10,468 nt of DNA from an uncultured beta proteobacterium. Its GTDB lineage: Bacteria > Pseudomonadota > Gammaproteobacteria > Burkholderiales > Rhodocyclaceae. Below the pieces are notes generated by a model. It saw only the letters and a program-made list of their open reading frames with translations. It did no database searches and had not been told where the DNA came from. The stretch spans positions 1 to 10,468 of the forward strand of contig CAIVZW010000732.1 in assembly GCA_903910495.1 (NCBI GenBank). Reading direction: 5' to 3'. This document shows positions 1 through 6,365 of the stretch, piece by piece (the stretch's first letter is position 1; each line of letters begins with the position of its first letter). The position numbers and the translations under genes were made by a program.

Positions 1-122
1 GGCAGGATCTGATTTTCGGCGCGATAAACATGGTCGATGGAATGGTGCAAGTTCCAACCGGACCCGGCTTGGGCGTTGAAATCAATCGAGACGTGATTGC
101 CCGGTACAAGAAACAACGTTAA
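1..122 (+). CDS. Enolase-superfamily enzyme, C-terminal end only (mandelate racemase / muconate lactonizing family)
   Basis: Only the last 39 codons are present; the gene enters from the left edge, with reading frame starting at base 3 and a TAA stop at 120-122. The visible tail contains VDGMVQVPTGPGLGVEIN followed by a short basic end. The pattern P-x-G-P-G-L-G-V-E-I/V near the C-terminus, followed by an R-Y pair close to the last residue, is typical of mandelate racemase / muconate lactonizing proteins, including many sugar-acid dehydratases and racemases. These act in the cytoplasm by abstracting a proton next to a carboxylate on a Mg2+ centre. The catalytic and metal-binding residues lie upstream and cannot be seen, so the substrate is unknown. 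The gene converges on the minus-strand SDR gene. The family call is fairly secure for so short a piece; specificity is not. Confidence 0.68.
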   Translation, partial: QDLIFGAINMVDGMVQVPTGPGLGVEINRDVIARYKKQR

Positions 123-162
123 TGGACGAGAAGATGTAGTAGTCAGTCAACGAAAAGTGCGA

Positions 163-250
163 ACCACCAAGCCACCAAGCTCACCAAGAAGGCACCAAGT
201 TAACGTCTTGTTTTCTTGGTGAAACTTTGTGTCCTTTGTGCCTTGGTGGT
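163..250. repeat. Large imperfect inverted repeat made of CACCAAG units between convergent genes
   Basis: The left arm (163-199) carries four CACCAAG units starting at 165, 173, 182 and 193. The right arm (215-250) carries the complementary series: CTTGGTG at 215, CTTTGTG at 225 and 234, and CTTGGTG at 242. Spacing in the two arms is near mirror-image, so they can fold into a long imperfect stem with a loop of about 15 bases (200-214). It lies between the stops of two convergent genes (122 and 287), where it could act as a bidirectional terminator or mRNA 3'-end stabiliser. Similar CACCAAG-rich intergenic repeats occur, from memory, in many environmental bacteria; I could not search. The structure is directly visible, but its role is inference. 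Confidence 0.7.
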
Positions 251-286
251 GAAGCTCTTATCCTTGCCTTTCAACATGACTACCTA

Positions 287-1048
287 CTAGGGATAGTCCT
301 GCCGAGTCGGGCGTATGGTTATGTCGCTGAGGTGAACATGCGGCGGTTGCGTGACCACAAAGTGGATTGTGCTGGCGACGTCATCGCCGACCAGCATCGG
401 GCCAACTTTTTCGTCGACACCGCGAACCATCTCTTCACTGTAACCGGCCACCGCCTGGAAACCACTGCGCACCATGCCCGGCTCAATCAGCGTGACGCGC
501 ACGCCCTGCGGGCCGACTTCGCGCTGCAACGCTTCAGCGAGACCGCGCACGGCGAATTTGGTGGCACCGTAGACGGCGCTGAATGCCGAGATGTGCCGCC
601 CCGCCACCGAGCCGATGACAACGATATCGGCTGCCGCCTGCGGATAAACGCCCTGCTGCGCCACGGCCATCAGGCGCGCGGCTTTCTGCAACAAAGCCAG
701 CGTGCCGGCTACGTTGATTCTGAGAACAGAGTCGAAATGAGTGAGATCGGCGTTCTTCACAGTTCCGCCCATGCCTCGTCCGGCGTTGGCGACGACAATG
801 TCGGCGGCTCTGCCAAAATGCGTCTGTGCTGCGGCAAAAAGCTGATCAACGGTGGCCGGATCAGCAGCGTCACCAGCGACCGCACAAAACGCGGAACCCA
901 GTTCACTCGCCAGCCGGGCGAGTTTTTCACCGTTACGGCCATTACCGACAACCGCGAAACCCGCAGCAAGAAATCTTCTCGCCGTGGCTTCACCAATTCC
1001 CGAGGTAGCGCCGGTGACGATGGCAATGCGTGGATAGCGGTCGGACAT
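287..1048 (-). CDS. Short-chain dehydrogenase/reductase (classical SDR)
   Basis: The protein has 253 residues, a normal length for a classical SDR. It is a cytoplasmic NAD(P)H-dependent oxidoreductase interconverting an alcohol and a carbonyl. The Rossmann motif TGATSGIGE is at residues 12-20, NAG at 88-90, and the catalytic tetrad is N112, S147, Y160 and K164 (Y-G-A-T-K). An arginine at residue 38, just after the second beta strand, favours NADP(H) over NAD(H). The C-terminal I-R-P-T-R-Q tail resembles the YdfG-like / serine 3-dehydrogenase group, but substrate cannot be read from sequence. The ATG start at 1046-1048 puts the nucleotide fold at the usual distance from the N-terminus and has a modest AAGG element upstream. 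The gene converges on an enolase-superfamily gene and may act on the same hydroxy or keto acids, which is inference. No damage is visible. Confidence 0.92.
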   Translation of the reverse strand: MSDRYPRIAIVTGATSGIGEATARRFLAAGFAVVGNGRNGEKLARLASELGSAFCAVAGDAADPATVDQLFAAAQTHFGRAADIVVANAGRGMGGTVKNADLTHFDSVLRINVAGTLALLQKAARLMAVAQQGVYPQAAADIVVIGSVAGRHISAFSAVYGATKFAVRGLAEALQREVGPQGVRVTLIEPGMVRSGFQAVAGYSEEMVRGVDEKVGPMLVGDDVASTIHFVVTQPPHVHLSDITIRPTRQDYP

Positions 1049-1099
1049 GCTCTGCTCTACCTTTTAGCTCAATTCATTTCGCCAGGGAAACCCGCGCCA

Positions 1100-1129
1100 A
1101 TTCTCGACGTTGCCGATTACGCGAGTCAA
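1100..1129 (-). promoter_or_regulatory. Putative sigma70 promoter of the SDR gene
   Basis: On the minus strand TTGACT (1124-1129) matches the -35 consensus at five of six bases. It is followed after 18 bases by GAGAAT (1100-1105), four of six for the -10. Transcription would start near 1093, giving a leader of about 45 bases. Nothing else in this gap competes clearly, but the match was made by eye only. Confidence 0.4.
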
Positions 1130-1211
1130 TAATTATGTTCTGCTACCCGATGTTCGCGTTACAGAACTCTAGCCGCAAAGTCGGAGCGAGCACACTCATC
1201 CACTGCATGTG

Positions 1212-1310
1212 ATGATAGTGGACACGAGCGCCTGGTTGCAAGTCGCTTCGATAAAGCTCCGGAAGTCAAACCACTTCCGCAGGGAAACAATCACTGGTCG
1301 TTGTCATTGA
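1212..1310 (+). pseudogene. Possible remnant of a PIN-domain (VapC-type) toxin gene, N-terminal fragment
   Basis: A plus-strand reading frame starts at ATG 1212 with residues MIVDTSAWLQ, which is the classic opening of VapC-type PIN-domain ribonucleases: a hydrophobic strand followed by the first metal-binding aspartate in V-D-T-S-A-W. After about a dozen residues the resemblance ends, and the frame closes at a TGA (1308-1310) after 32 codons, against roughly 130 in an intact VapC. None of the later acidic residues of the PIN fold can be located in the other two frames. An upstream TGA directly abuts the ATG, which would suit a vapB-vapC junction, but no antitoxin is recognisable before it. 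The first eight residues are suggestive, but a chance match cannot be excluded. Confidence 0.33.
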
Positions 1311-1504
1311 ACCAAGTGGTAATAACTGTTTGGCAAACTTGTTCATGAGGAACACAGCAATTTGGCCTTTGTTTGCCTTTGCATAAACTTTTACGTGATC
1401 TGATTTCATGTGATTTTGAAGCGCATCCCCACTTGATTAAGATGTGAGGACAAGAACACATTAGGGGCATCCTCCTAAGCGCGAAATCAGCCCCAGGCCG
1501 GGTT

Positions 1505-2497
1505 CTATAGCCTTACCACCACCCGTCCATGTCCTTTTCCCGCCAGCAATTCGGCGGCAACCGATGGCACTTCATCAAGCGAAATTTCACGTGATGCCTG
1601 TTCGAAAAATATTCGTGGCAGGTCCGTGATCAGTCTTTCCCAAGCCCGCAAACGAATCGGAATCGGGCACCGCCCCAAGTCGATGCCGAGGAGATTGACG
1701 GCGCGAATGATGAACGGGAATACCGTCGTGTCGATCTCGGTTCCTCCAACCAGCCCACAACATGCAACGCTACCCCGGTATTTGACGCGAGCAAGCAATG
1801 CCGCCAGCGTTGCTCCACCGACGGTATCGACGATGCCTGCAAATGTTCCTGCATCCAGCAACGGCCGGCCCGGCTTGCCGGGAACAAAATCATTGCGGCC
1901 GACAATCTTGGCCGCACCAAGTGCCGTCAGATAATCGGCCTGATCGGGACGTGTCATGGCCCATACTTCATAGCCCAGGCGTGCCAGAATGGTGACGGAC
2001 ACGCTACCGACACCTCCCGAAGCGCCAGTGACCAATACCGGCCCGGTGCCCGGTTGCAGTCCGTTATGTTCGAGTGCCTGGATGCAGAGCATGGCGGTCA
2101 AGCCGGCGGTGCCGATTTCCATCGATTGCTTGAGGCTGAGACCGGTGGGCAGAGAAACCAGCCAATCCGACTTGACCCGCGCCACTTGGCTAAATCCTCC
2201 CCAGTGTTGCTCTCCTATTTCTACGCCTGTCAGAACGACCGCATCACCTGGTTTGAAGGCTCCGTTAACCGACTCGCGCACAGTACCAGCGAGATCGATG
2301 CCGGGAACAGCAGGAAATTTACGGACGATCCCGCGATCACCTATCGTCATCGCATCCTTGTAATTGATACTTGAATACTGCACATCGATAATAGTGTCGC
2401 CGTCGGGCCAGGCATCGAGACTGATCTGTTCAATGATCGGGACTAACTTGCCGTCTTCCTTCTTAAGAACCAATGCGTTGAAGTATTGGGAGCTCAT
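1505..2497 (-). CDS. acuI: AcuI/YhdH-family acrylyl-CoA reductase (MDR superfamily, NADPH-dependent)
   Basis: The protein has 330 residues, the usual size for AcuI/YhdH. These cytoplasmic zinc-free medium-chain reductases reduce acrylyl-CoA to propanoyl-CoA with NADPH and remove toxic acrylyl-CoA. Family hallmarks are SSINYKDAM (residues 42-50), FPAVPGIDLAGTV (61-73), the glycine-rich nucleotide motif VTGASGGVG (156-164), CGLVGG (247-252) and FPFIIRAVNLLGID (260-273). The frame stays open far upstream, but ATG 2497 is chosen because family homology begins there and AAAGG lies about ten bases before it; the upstream part overlaps the permease gene and is not protein-like. The gene follows the MFS permease after 218 bases and may have its own promoter. 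A general quinone oxidoreductase-like role is possible; the AcuI subfamily call is strong, the physiological substrate less so. Confidence 0.9.
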   Translation of the reverse strand: MSSQYFNALVLKKEDGKLVPIIEQISLDAWPDGDTIIDVQYSSINYKDAMTIGDRGIVRKFPAVPGIDLAGTVRESVNGAFKPGDAVVLTGVEIGEQHWGGFSQVARVKSDWLVSLPTGLSLKQSMEIGTAGLTAMLCIQALEHNGLQPGTGPVLVTGASGGVGSVSVTILARLGYEVWAMTRPDQADYLTALGAAKIVGRNDFVPGKPGRPLLDAGTFAGIVDTVGGATLAALLARVKYRGSVACCGLVGGTEIDTTVFPFIIRAVNLLGIDLGRCPIPIRLRAWERLITDLPRIFFEQASREISLDEVPSVAAELLAGKGHGRVVVRL

Positions 2498-2638
2498 GAT
2501 TTTCTGCCTTTCTTTGGGTTGATTTCCCACGATGTGGTCCTTTGTGTTTGAATCACGTTCTAGTACAACATGCTCTTGAAAACAGGGATTTGTGTGACAG
2601 TGTGCCTGTTGCGAGTGAAAACACTCACCTGAAACGCT

Positions 2639-2674
2639 ATTTTCAAAAATTGCCATCTGTAACGTCAATGTTAC
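2639..2674 (-). promoter_or_regulatory. Putative promoter and overlapping palindromic operator upstream of acuI-like gene
   Basis: The inverted repeat GTAAC-N6-GTTAC occupies 2659-2674. On the minus strand it contains TTGACG (2663-2668), a five-of-six -35 box, followed after 18 bases by GAAAAT (2639-2644), a four-of-six -10. A dyad covering the -35 is a typical operator position. Transcription would start near 2632, leaving a leader of about 135 bases. That leader contains a small perfect hairpin, GAGTG-AAAA-CACTC on the plus strand (2613-2626). Both promoter and operator are predictions by eye; the dyad arms are only five bases. Confidence 0.32.
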
Positions 2675-2715
2675 CTCACCCTTGGCAAACAAATTTTCAG
2701 GGTAAGGGCCCTCTG

Positions 2716-4011
2716 TTAATCTCCGGCAACAGGCGTCCAAACGTTTCGGCAATTCGTTTCGCGCAAACTCCACGACGCGACAGCACCGATCGCCGCCATC
2801 ACGGCAAGCAGCAGAATACCCCCATAATAGTCGCCGGCTGTGTAGAGGCGCACGCCTGAACTGCTCATTACGCCCGCCCAGTGAAGATCCATGCTCCAAC
2901 CGAACAGTGGTTGCAGAATTGCCCCCGCAAGGAAACCACCGAAATTCGTGAAACTGGTCGATATACCGGAAAGTTGCGGCGGATTGACTTCCTTGGCACA
3001 CGCCCACGTCAGCGAGAAGCTTGAGGCCAGCAAACCCATCAGGGCAAAAACGACGTAACTTATTACTAGTGGCAGCGCAAGTCCGGACAACCACACGCCC
3101 CAGATCAGCGCATTGAGGTGCGTCGCCACGATCAGTATGGATTTGCGCTTTCCAATGCGATCCGAAAACGAACCAATGAACAGGCAACCCAGTGCAAAAC
3201 AGATGAAATACAGGCTGACATGGCTGGCCGCGACAGCGCGCGACATTCCATGCACTTGCGACAGAAAGGGTGTTGCCCACAAACCGCCGAAGGCAACAAA
3301 GCCACCGCAGACTCCCACATTAATCCATACCGCCGGCCAGGTGGCCCGATTTCGCATCACCTGAAGCAGGCTGCCGAAGGCGACTGTACGATCAAAGCGC
3401 GGTTTCTGAGTCACTCCTTCAGCAGATCTCTGCGACTGGTCTGAGACCAGAAGCCAACAGGCGATTCCAATGAACAGTGAAACAATCGCCAGAGCAACAA
3501 AAATGCTACGCCATCCCGCCACCTGAGCCAACCATGAAAGTGGAGAACCCGCCAACGCCGAACCGAGATTGCCGACCAGCAAACAGAGTCCGACCAAGCT
3601 GGCAAACCGGCTCTCATCGAACCACAAGGCAATGAACTTGAGCATGGTGATAAACGTGACTGAAACTCCCAGACCAATCAGCATACGTCCTATCAGCGCC
3701 ATTTCCAGCGAAGCGGCCATGCCGAACAGGAGGCTGCCGGCAGAAGAAATAATGCAACCTAAAAGCAGAATCCGGCTCGGACCGAAGATGTCCACAATAA
3801 TGCCGGTGGGTAACTGCATCAGGGTGTAGACATAGAAAAATGTTGCCGCCAGAACCCCCAGTGATGAAGCCGTCGTTCCGAACGACGCAGCCAGATCCTG
3901 TGCGATGCCCGCCGGAGCGTAACGCTGGAAAGACGAGAGGACAAAGGCAAACACCACAATGGCCAATGCCATGTTGCGGCGGCTACGCTGCGACCGGTCG
4001 AGCTCAGGCAT
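2716..4011 (-). CDS. Major facilitator superfamily (MFS) permease
   Basis: The protein has 431 residues and about twelve hydrophobic segments, as expected for a 12-helix MFS inner-membrane secondary transporter. A motif-A-like loop between helices 2 and 3 (PTGIIVDIFGPSR, residues 68-80) has its symmetry counterpart S-D-R-I-G-K-R-K (283-290) between helices 8 and 9, which marks the two six-helix halves. The first membrane segment begins around residue 14 after a short basic, polar N-terminus. ATG 4009-4011 is the only sensible start, with a weak GGGGA element before it. The general type resembles anion/organic-acid symporters, and the neighbouring eroded glycerate kinase would suit a hydroxy-acid or tartrate-like substrate, but that is inference. 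The pseudogene immediately upstream has the same orientation, so the two may once have been co-transcribed. The coding sequence looks intact. Confidence 0.9.
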   Translation of the reverse strand: MPELDRSQRSRRNMALAIVVFAFVLSSFQRYAPAGIAQDLAASFGTTASSLGVLAATFFYVYTLMQLPTGIIVDIFGPSRILLLGCIISSAGSLLFGMAASLEMALIGRMLIGLGVSVTFITMLKFIALWFDESRFASLVGLCLLVGNLGSALAGSPLSWLAQVAGWRSIFVALAIVSLFIGIACWLLVSDQSQRSAEGVTQKPRFDRTVAFGSLLQVMRNRATWPAVWINVGVCGGFVAFGGLWATPFLSQVHGMSRAVAASHVSLYFICFALGCLFIGSFSDRIGKRKSILIVATHLNALIWGVWLSGLALPLVISYVVFALMGLLASSFSLTWACAKEVNPPQLSGISTSFTNFGGFLAGAILQPLFGWSMDLHWAGVMSSSGVRLYTAGDYYGGILLLAVMAAIGAVASWSLRETNCRNVWTPVAGD

Positions 4012-4116
4012 AAATCCCCATGTCAGGTAAAACCCGACGGTTCTAAGTCCGATGCAATAAATCCAGCATTGATCGAAAATAGGTATTAGCTGGAATACTG
4101 CTCAACATGCAACAGA

Positions 4117-4615
4117 TTATCGCGTTATCAGAATGGACCTGAAGTCGTTTCCATTGGTCAGCGTCGGCCCAGTAATTACCGAATCATCTAAAACGCGGAA
4201 GTAACCATGTCCGTCATTGTTGGCCAAATATCCTTGGGGCGAACGCCCTTGTCCCAGGCTCGTTGTAGCGAGCCGAGGGCCCAGATACGCACCAGCGATT
4301 TCCTCCTGCCCATCGCCCCCGTCGGTATCTCCCGCGATGACATACACTCCCGGCAGGCTGTCGAGAGACACACCGAGTGAAAGCGGGAAATCGACATTGC
4401 ATCAGCCTTAACAATTTCCTCGTAACGTCACAGTAGTTTCTCTGCCCGAAAGCAGCACGCAGGGAGGGAAACTGCTGGACATGCAGAACGACTTGACATG
4501 TGAGCCTAGCTATGACCTTACCGACATCGCACGTTTCGTCTTCGAAACTTTCGCCCAAGATGTACGAAGTGATTCCAGCGCCCCGCGCCAGATGGCAGGC
4601 GGCCGCATCAGGGGC
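4117..4615 (-). pseudogene. Decayed glycerate 2-kinase (GckA/TtuD, MOFRL family), C-terminal half
   Basis: On the minus strand three blocks in order match glycerate 2-kinase, which phosphorylates D-glycerate to 2-phosphoglycerate. The first, in one frame from about 4615 down, reads A-A-A-C-H-L-A-R-G-A-G-I, then YILGESFEDETCDVGKVIA. Near 4461-4472 the homology moves to another frame as PPCVLLSGRETTVTLRGN, the normal S-G-G-E-T-T-V motif. It then meets TAA (4408-4410) and TGA (4402-4404) exactly where the family has the conserved G-K-G-G-R-N turn. After the stops it continues in frame as GVYVIAGDTDGGDG, ANNDGHGYF and TGPTLTNGNDFRSILI, the MOFRL C-terminus, to a normal stop at 4117-4119. The N-terminal half cannot be found between 4616 and 4796. 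No product of useful length can be made. Family identity is strong; the exact left and right limits of the remnant are approximate. Confidence 0.83.
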
Positions 4616-4796
4616 ATGACCGCGTAACGGAGCTAAAAAAGGATGCAATCGCGGTAATCAGCAAAGCTGTTGCGCTGGAATTCTCTTAGCCGAAAAACTG
4701 TGCAAATATCGGGCAAATAGGCAACAAAGGCGCTACTACCGCCATCATTATCCATTCGCCCCGATCATTGAAATCCTTCGCTTGCGTGAACACACC

Positions 4797-5639
4797 TTAG
4801 TAGGTATAAAAACCCTGGCCAGTCTTTCTGCCCAGCAATCCTGCCCTGACGTATTTTCTCAGCAGCGAGCAGGCACGGTATTTCGTATCGCCGGTTTCCT
4901 TGTAGAGAATATCGAGGACAGCCAGGGCAACATCCAAGCCCATCAGATCACCCAAGGCCAGGGGCCCCATCGGATGATTGGCGCCACACTTCATGGCCGT
5001 ATCGATATCCTCGGCACTGGCGATGCCTTCCTGCAGAATGAAGATGGCTTCGTTGACCAAGGGAACCAGCATCCGGTTGACGATGAAACCGGGCGCTTCT
5101 GCAACCTCGACCGGTTCCTTGCCGATGGTGATTGAGATTTCCCGGGTCTTGTCGAAGGCCGCTTGCGACGTTTTCATGCCGCGTATGATTTCCACGAGTT
5201 TCATGACCGGCGCCGGATTGAAGAAGTGCATTCCAATCACATTTTCTGGCCGGCTCGTCGCTGATGCGATTTCAGTAATCGACAGCGACGAGGTGTTGGA
5301 GGCGAGTATGGTTCCCGGTTTGCAGATTGAGTCGAGTTGGGAAAAGACCTTCTTCTTGAGTTCCATGTTCTCGATGGTCGCTTCGACAACCATCGCGCAA
5401 TCTGCCGCCAAAGCGAAATCTGTTGTTCCGGATAGATTGGCCATGATCTCGGCTTTTGCCGCCGCCGTGATCTTTTCCTTTTTGACCTGACTTGCCAGTC
5501 TGCTCTCTACGCCGGCAATCGCCTTGCTGACGATGCTTTCCTGCAGGTCGGCGATAATGACCTGGAAACCGCTCTGGGCGAAGGTCTGAGCGATACCCGT
5601 GCCCATTACGCCTGAACCCAGAATAAAAATCTTTTCCAT
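4797..5639 (-). CDS. hbd: 3-hydroxybutyryl-CoA dehydrogenase
   Basis: The protein has 280 residues, a typical length for stand-alone 3-hydroxyacyl-CoA dehydrogenases (Hbd/PaaH/MmgB type). It catalyses reversible NAD(P)+-dependent oxidation of (S)-3-hydroxybutyryl-CoA to acetoacetyl-CoA in the cytoplasm, as in beta-oxidation or butyrate/PHB metabolism. The nucleotide motif G-S-G-V-M-G is at residues 8-13. Active-site residues occur at expected places: S117 in SNTSSLS, H138 in H-F-F-N-P, E150 in the H-E pair, and N188 in PGFIVNR. The C-terminal dimerisation domain includes ANHPMGPLALGD (220-231) and ends in GQGFYTY. AGGAG lies about nine bases before the ATG. It starts 21 bases after the livF stop, so it is probably the last gene of the liv operon. 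That links the imported substrate to a CoA-ester pathway. The true substrate may be a longer or branched 3-hydroxyacyl-CoA. Confidence 0.94.
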   Translation of the reverse strand: MEKIFILGSGVMGTGIAQTFAQSGFQVIIADLQESIVSKAIAGVESRLASQVKKEKITAAAKAEIMANLSGTTDFALAADCAMVVEATIENMELKKKVFSQLDSICKPGTILASNTSSLSITEIASATSRPENVIGMHFFNPAPVMKLVEIIRGMKTSQAAFDKTREISITIGKEPVEVAEAPGFIVNRMLVPLVNEAIFILQEGIASAEDIDTAMKCGANHPMGPLALGDLMGLDVALAVLDILYKETGDTKYRACSLLRKYVRAGLLGRKTGQGFYTY

Positions 5640-5660
5640 CGCTACACTCCTGATGTTGAA

Positions 5661-6365
5661 TTAAAGGCCCAAATAGGCCGTACGAACTGCATCGTTATTA
5701 AACAAGTCAGCGCTATTTCCTTGCAGGGCAATGTGTCCTGTTTCGAGGACGTAACCACGCGACGAAACTGCGAGCGCCTCGACCAGATTCTGCTCGATGA
5801 GCAGGATGGAGACCCCCTGTGCTGAAATGTCCTTGATGATCTTGAAAACACTCTCGACGACAATCGGCGCAAGACCGAGCGAGGGTTCGTCGAGAATCAG
5901 CAGTTTCGGATGGCTCATCAGGGCACGGCCGATGGCCAGCATTTGCTGCTGGCCGCCGGACAACGAACCGCCCAGATGGGTCTTCTTCTCTTCGAGAATA
6001 GGGAAAATCTTGAAGACTTCCTTCAAGGTTTCTTCACGCCGCGACTTGGCCGAAGGAATGTAAGCGCCGAGCAGCAGGTTGTCATAGACCGACACCTGGG
6101 CGAGCACGCCGCGGCCCTGCGGAATATGCGCGATGCCAAGCGCCGGCAATTCGTGCGCCGGTAACTTGGTCGTATCCTGTCCGTTGAAGGTGATGTTTCC
6201 GGACCACACCGGGATAAGGCCGGAGATCGCGCGCAACAGCGTTGTTTTCCCCGCGCCGTTTGAACCGACCAGCGCTACCGTTTCGCCTTCGGCGACCGAC
6301 AGCGTTATCCCATCGAGTACCTTCATGTCACCATAGCCGGTGACGATATTGTTAATTTCCAGCAT
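5661..6365 (-). CDS. livF: Branched-chain amino acid-type ABC transporter ATP-binding protein LivF
   Basis: The protein has 234 residues and is one of two cytoplasmic ATPases that drive a LivHM permease. Walker A GSNGAGKT is at 34-41, the Q-loop glutamine at 83, signature L-S-G-G-Q at 135-139 and Walker B LLILDE at 155-160. The usual H-loop histidine is replaced by Q192 in I-E-Q-N, which is normal for LivF. ATG 6363-6365 is chosen over an in-frame TTG ten codons upstream because family homology begins at MLEINN and GGGGGAG lies about ten bases before the ATG. This start overlaps the end of livG by 14 bases, suggesting translational coupling. hbd follows 21 bases downstream. The substrate cannot be inferred from the ATPase. 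No abnormality is seen. Confidence 0.95.
   Translation of the reverse strand: MLEINNIVTGYGDMKVLDGITLSVAEGETVALVGSNGAGKTTLLRAISGLIPVWSGNITFNGQDTTKLPAHELPALGIAHIPQGRGVLAQVSVYDNLLLGAYIPSAKSRREETLKEVFKIFPILEEKKTHLGGSLSGGQQQMLAIGRALMSHPKLLILDEPSLGLAPIVVESVFKIIKDISAQGVSILLIEQNLVEALAVSSRGYVLETGHIALQGNSADLFNNDAVRTAYLGL

Larger units (their letters stand above)
1049..1504. other. 456-base gene-poor spacer between SDR and acuI-like gene
   Basis: No intact recognisable gene is seen here. The stretch is visibly more AT-rich than the flanking coding sequence. It contains the putative SDR promoter at its left end, a short PIN-domain-like reading frame on the plus strand (1212-1310), and an unrecognised 47-codon reading frame on the minus strand (1266-1409) lacking a good ribosome binding site. 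A loose inverted repeat is formed by CACTGGT near 1292 and ACCAAGTG near 1311. I see no convincing terminator after the acuI-like gene, whose stop is at 1505. The mix of fragments suggests eroded DNA rather than a compact regulatory region. Confidence 0.5.

Noticed and set aside
227..1132. 301-codon plus-strand reading frame opposite the SDR gene
   Set aside because: It is the antisense shadow of a clear SDR with all catalytic motifs; the translated sequence is rich in H, R and D and has no family resemblance.
1157..1165. Second copy of the GTAACG half-site (also in the glycerate kinase remnant near 4421)
   Set aside because: These are single short half-sites without a partner arm, and the one near 4421 is explained by the coding sequence, so chance is sufficient.
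1361..1380. Sigma54-like TGGC...TGC pattern in the spacer
   Set aside because: The distance between the GG and GC elements is one base too short for a sigma54 promoter, and no gene begins downstream on that strand.
1266..1409. 47-codon minus-strand reading frame with a plausible amino-acid mix
   Set aside because: No family is recognised, there is no good Shine-Dalgarno sequence, and it overlaps the PIN-like fragment on the other strand; not enough to call a gene.
2498..3280. N-terminal extension of the acuI-like reading frame by 261 codons to 3280
   Set aside because: It runs antiparallel-free but in a shifted frame through the MFS permease gene, has no protein-like pattern, and family homology begins exactly at ATG 2497 with a ribosome binding site.
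4214..4648. 144-codon minus-strand frame as an independent hypothetical gene
   Set aside because: Only its middle part is protein-like and it matches glycerate kinase; the rest is out-of-frame reading of the same pseudogene.
4729..4743. Small stem GGCG/CGCC downstream of hbd as terminator
   Set aside because: The stem is only four base pairs and the following T-rich stretch is short and interrupted, so it is not convincing.
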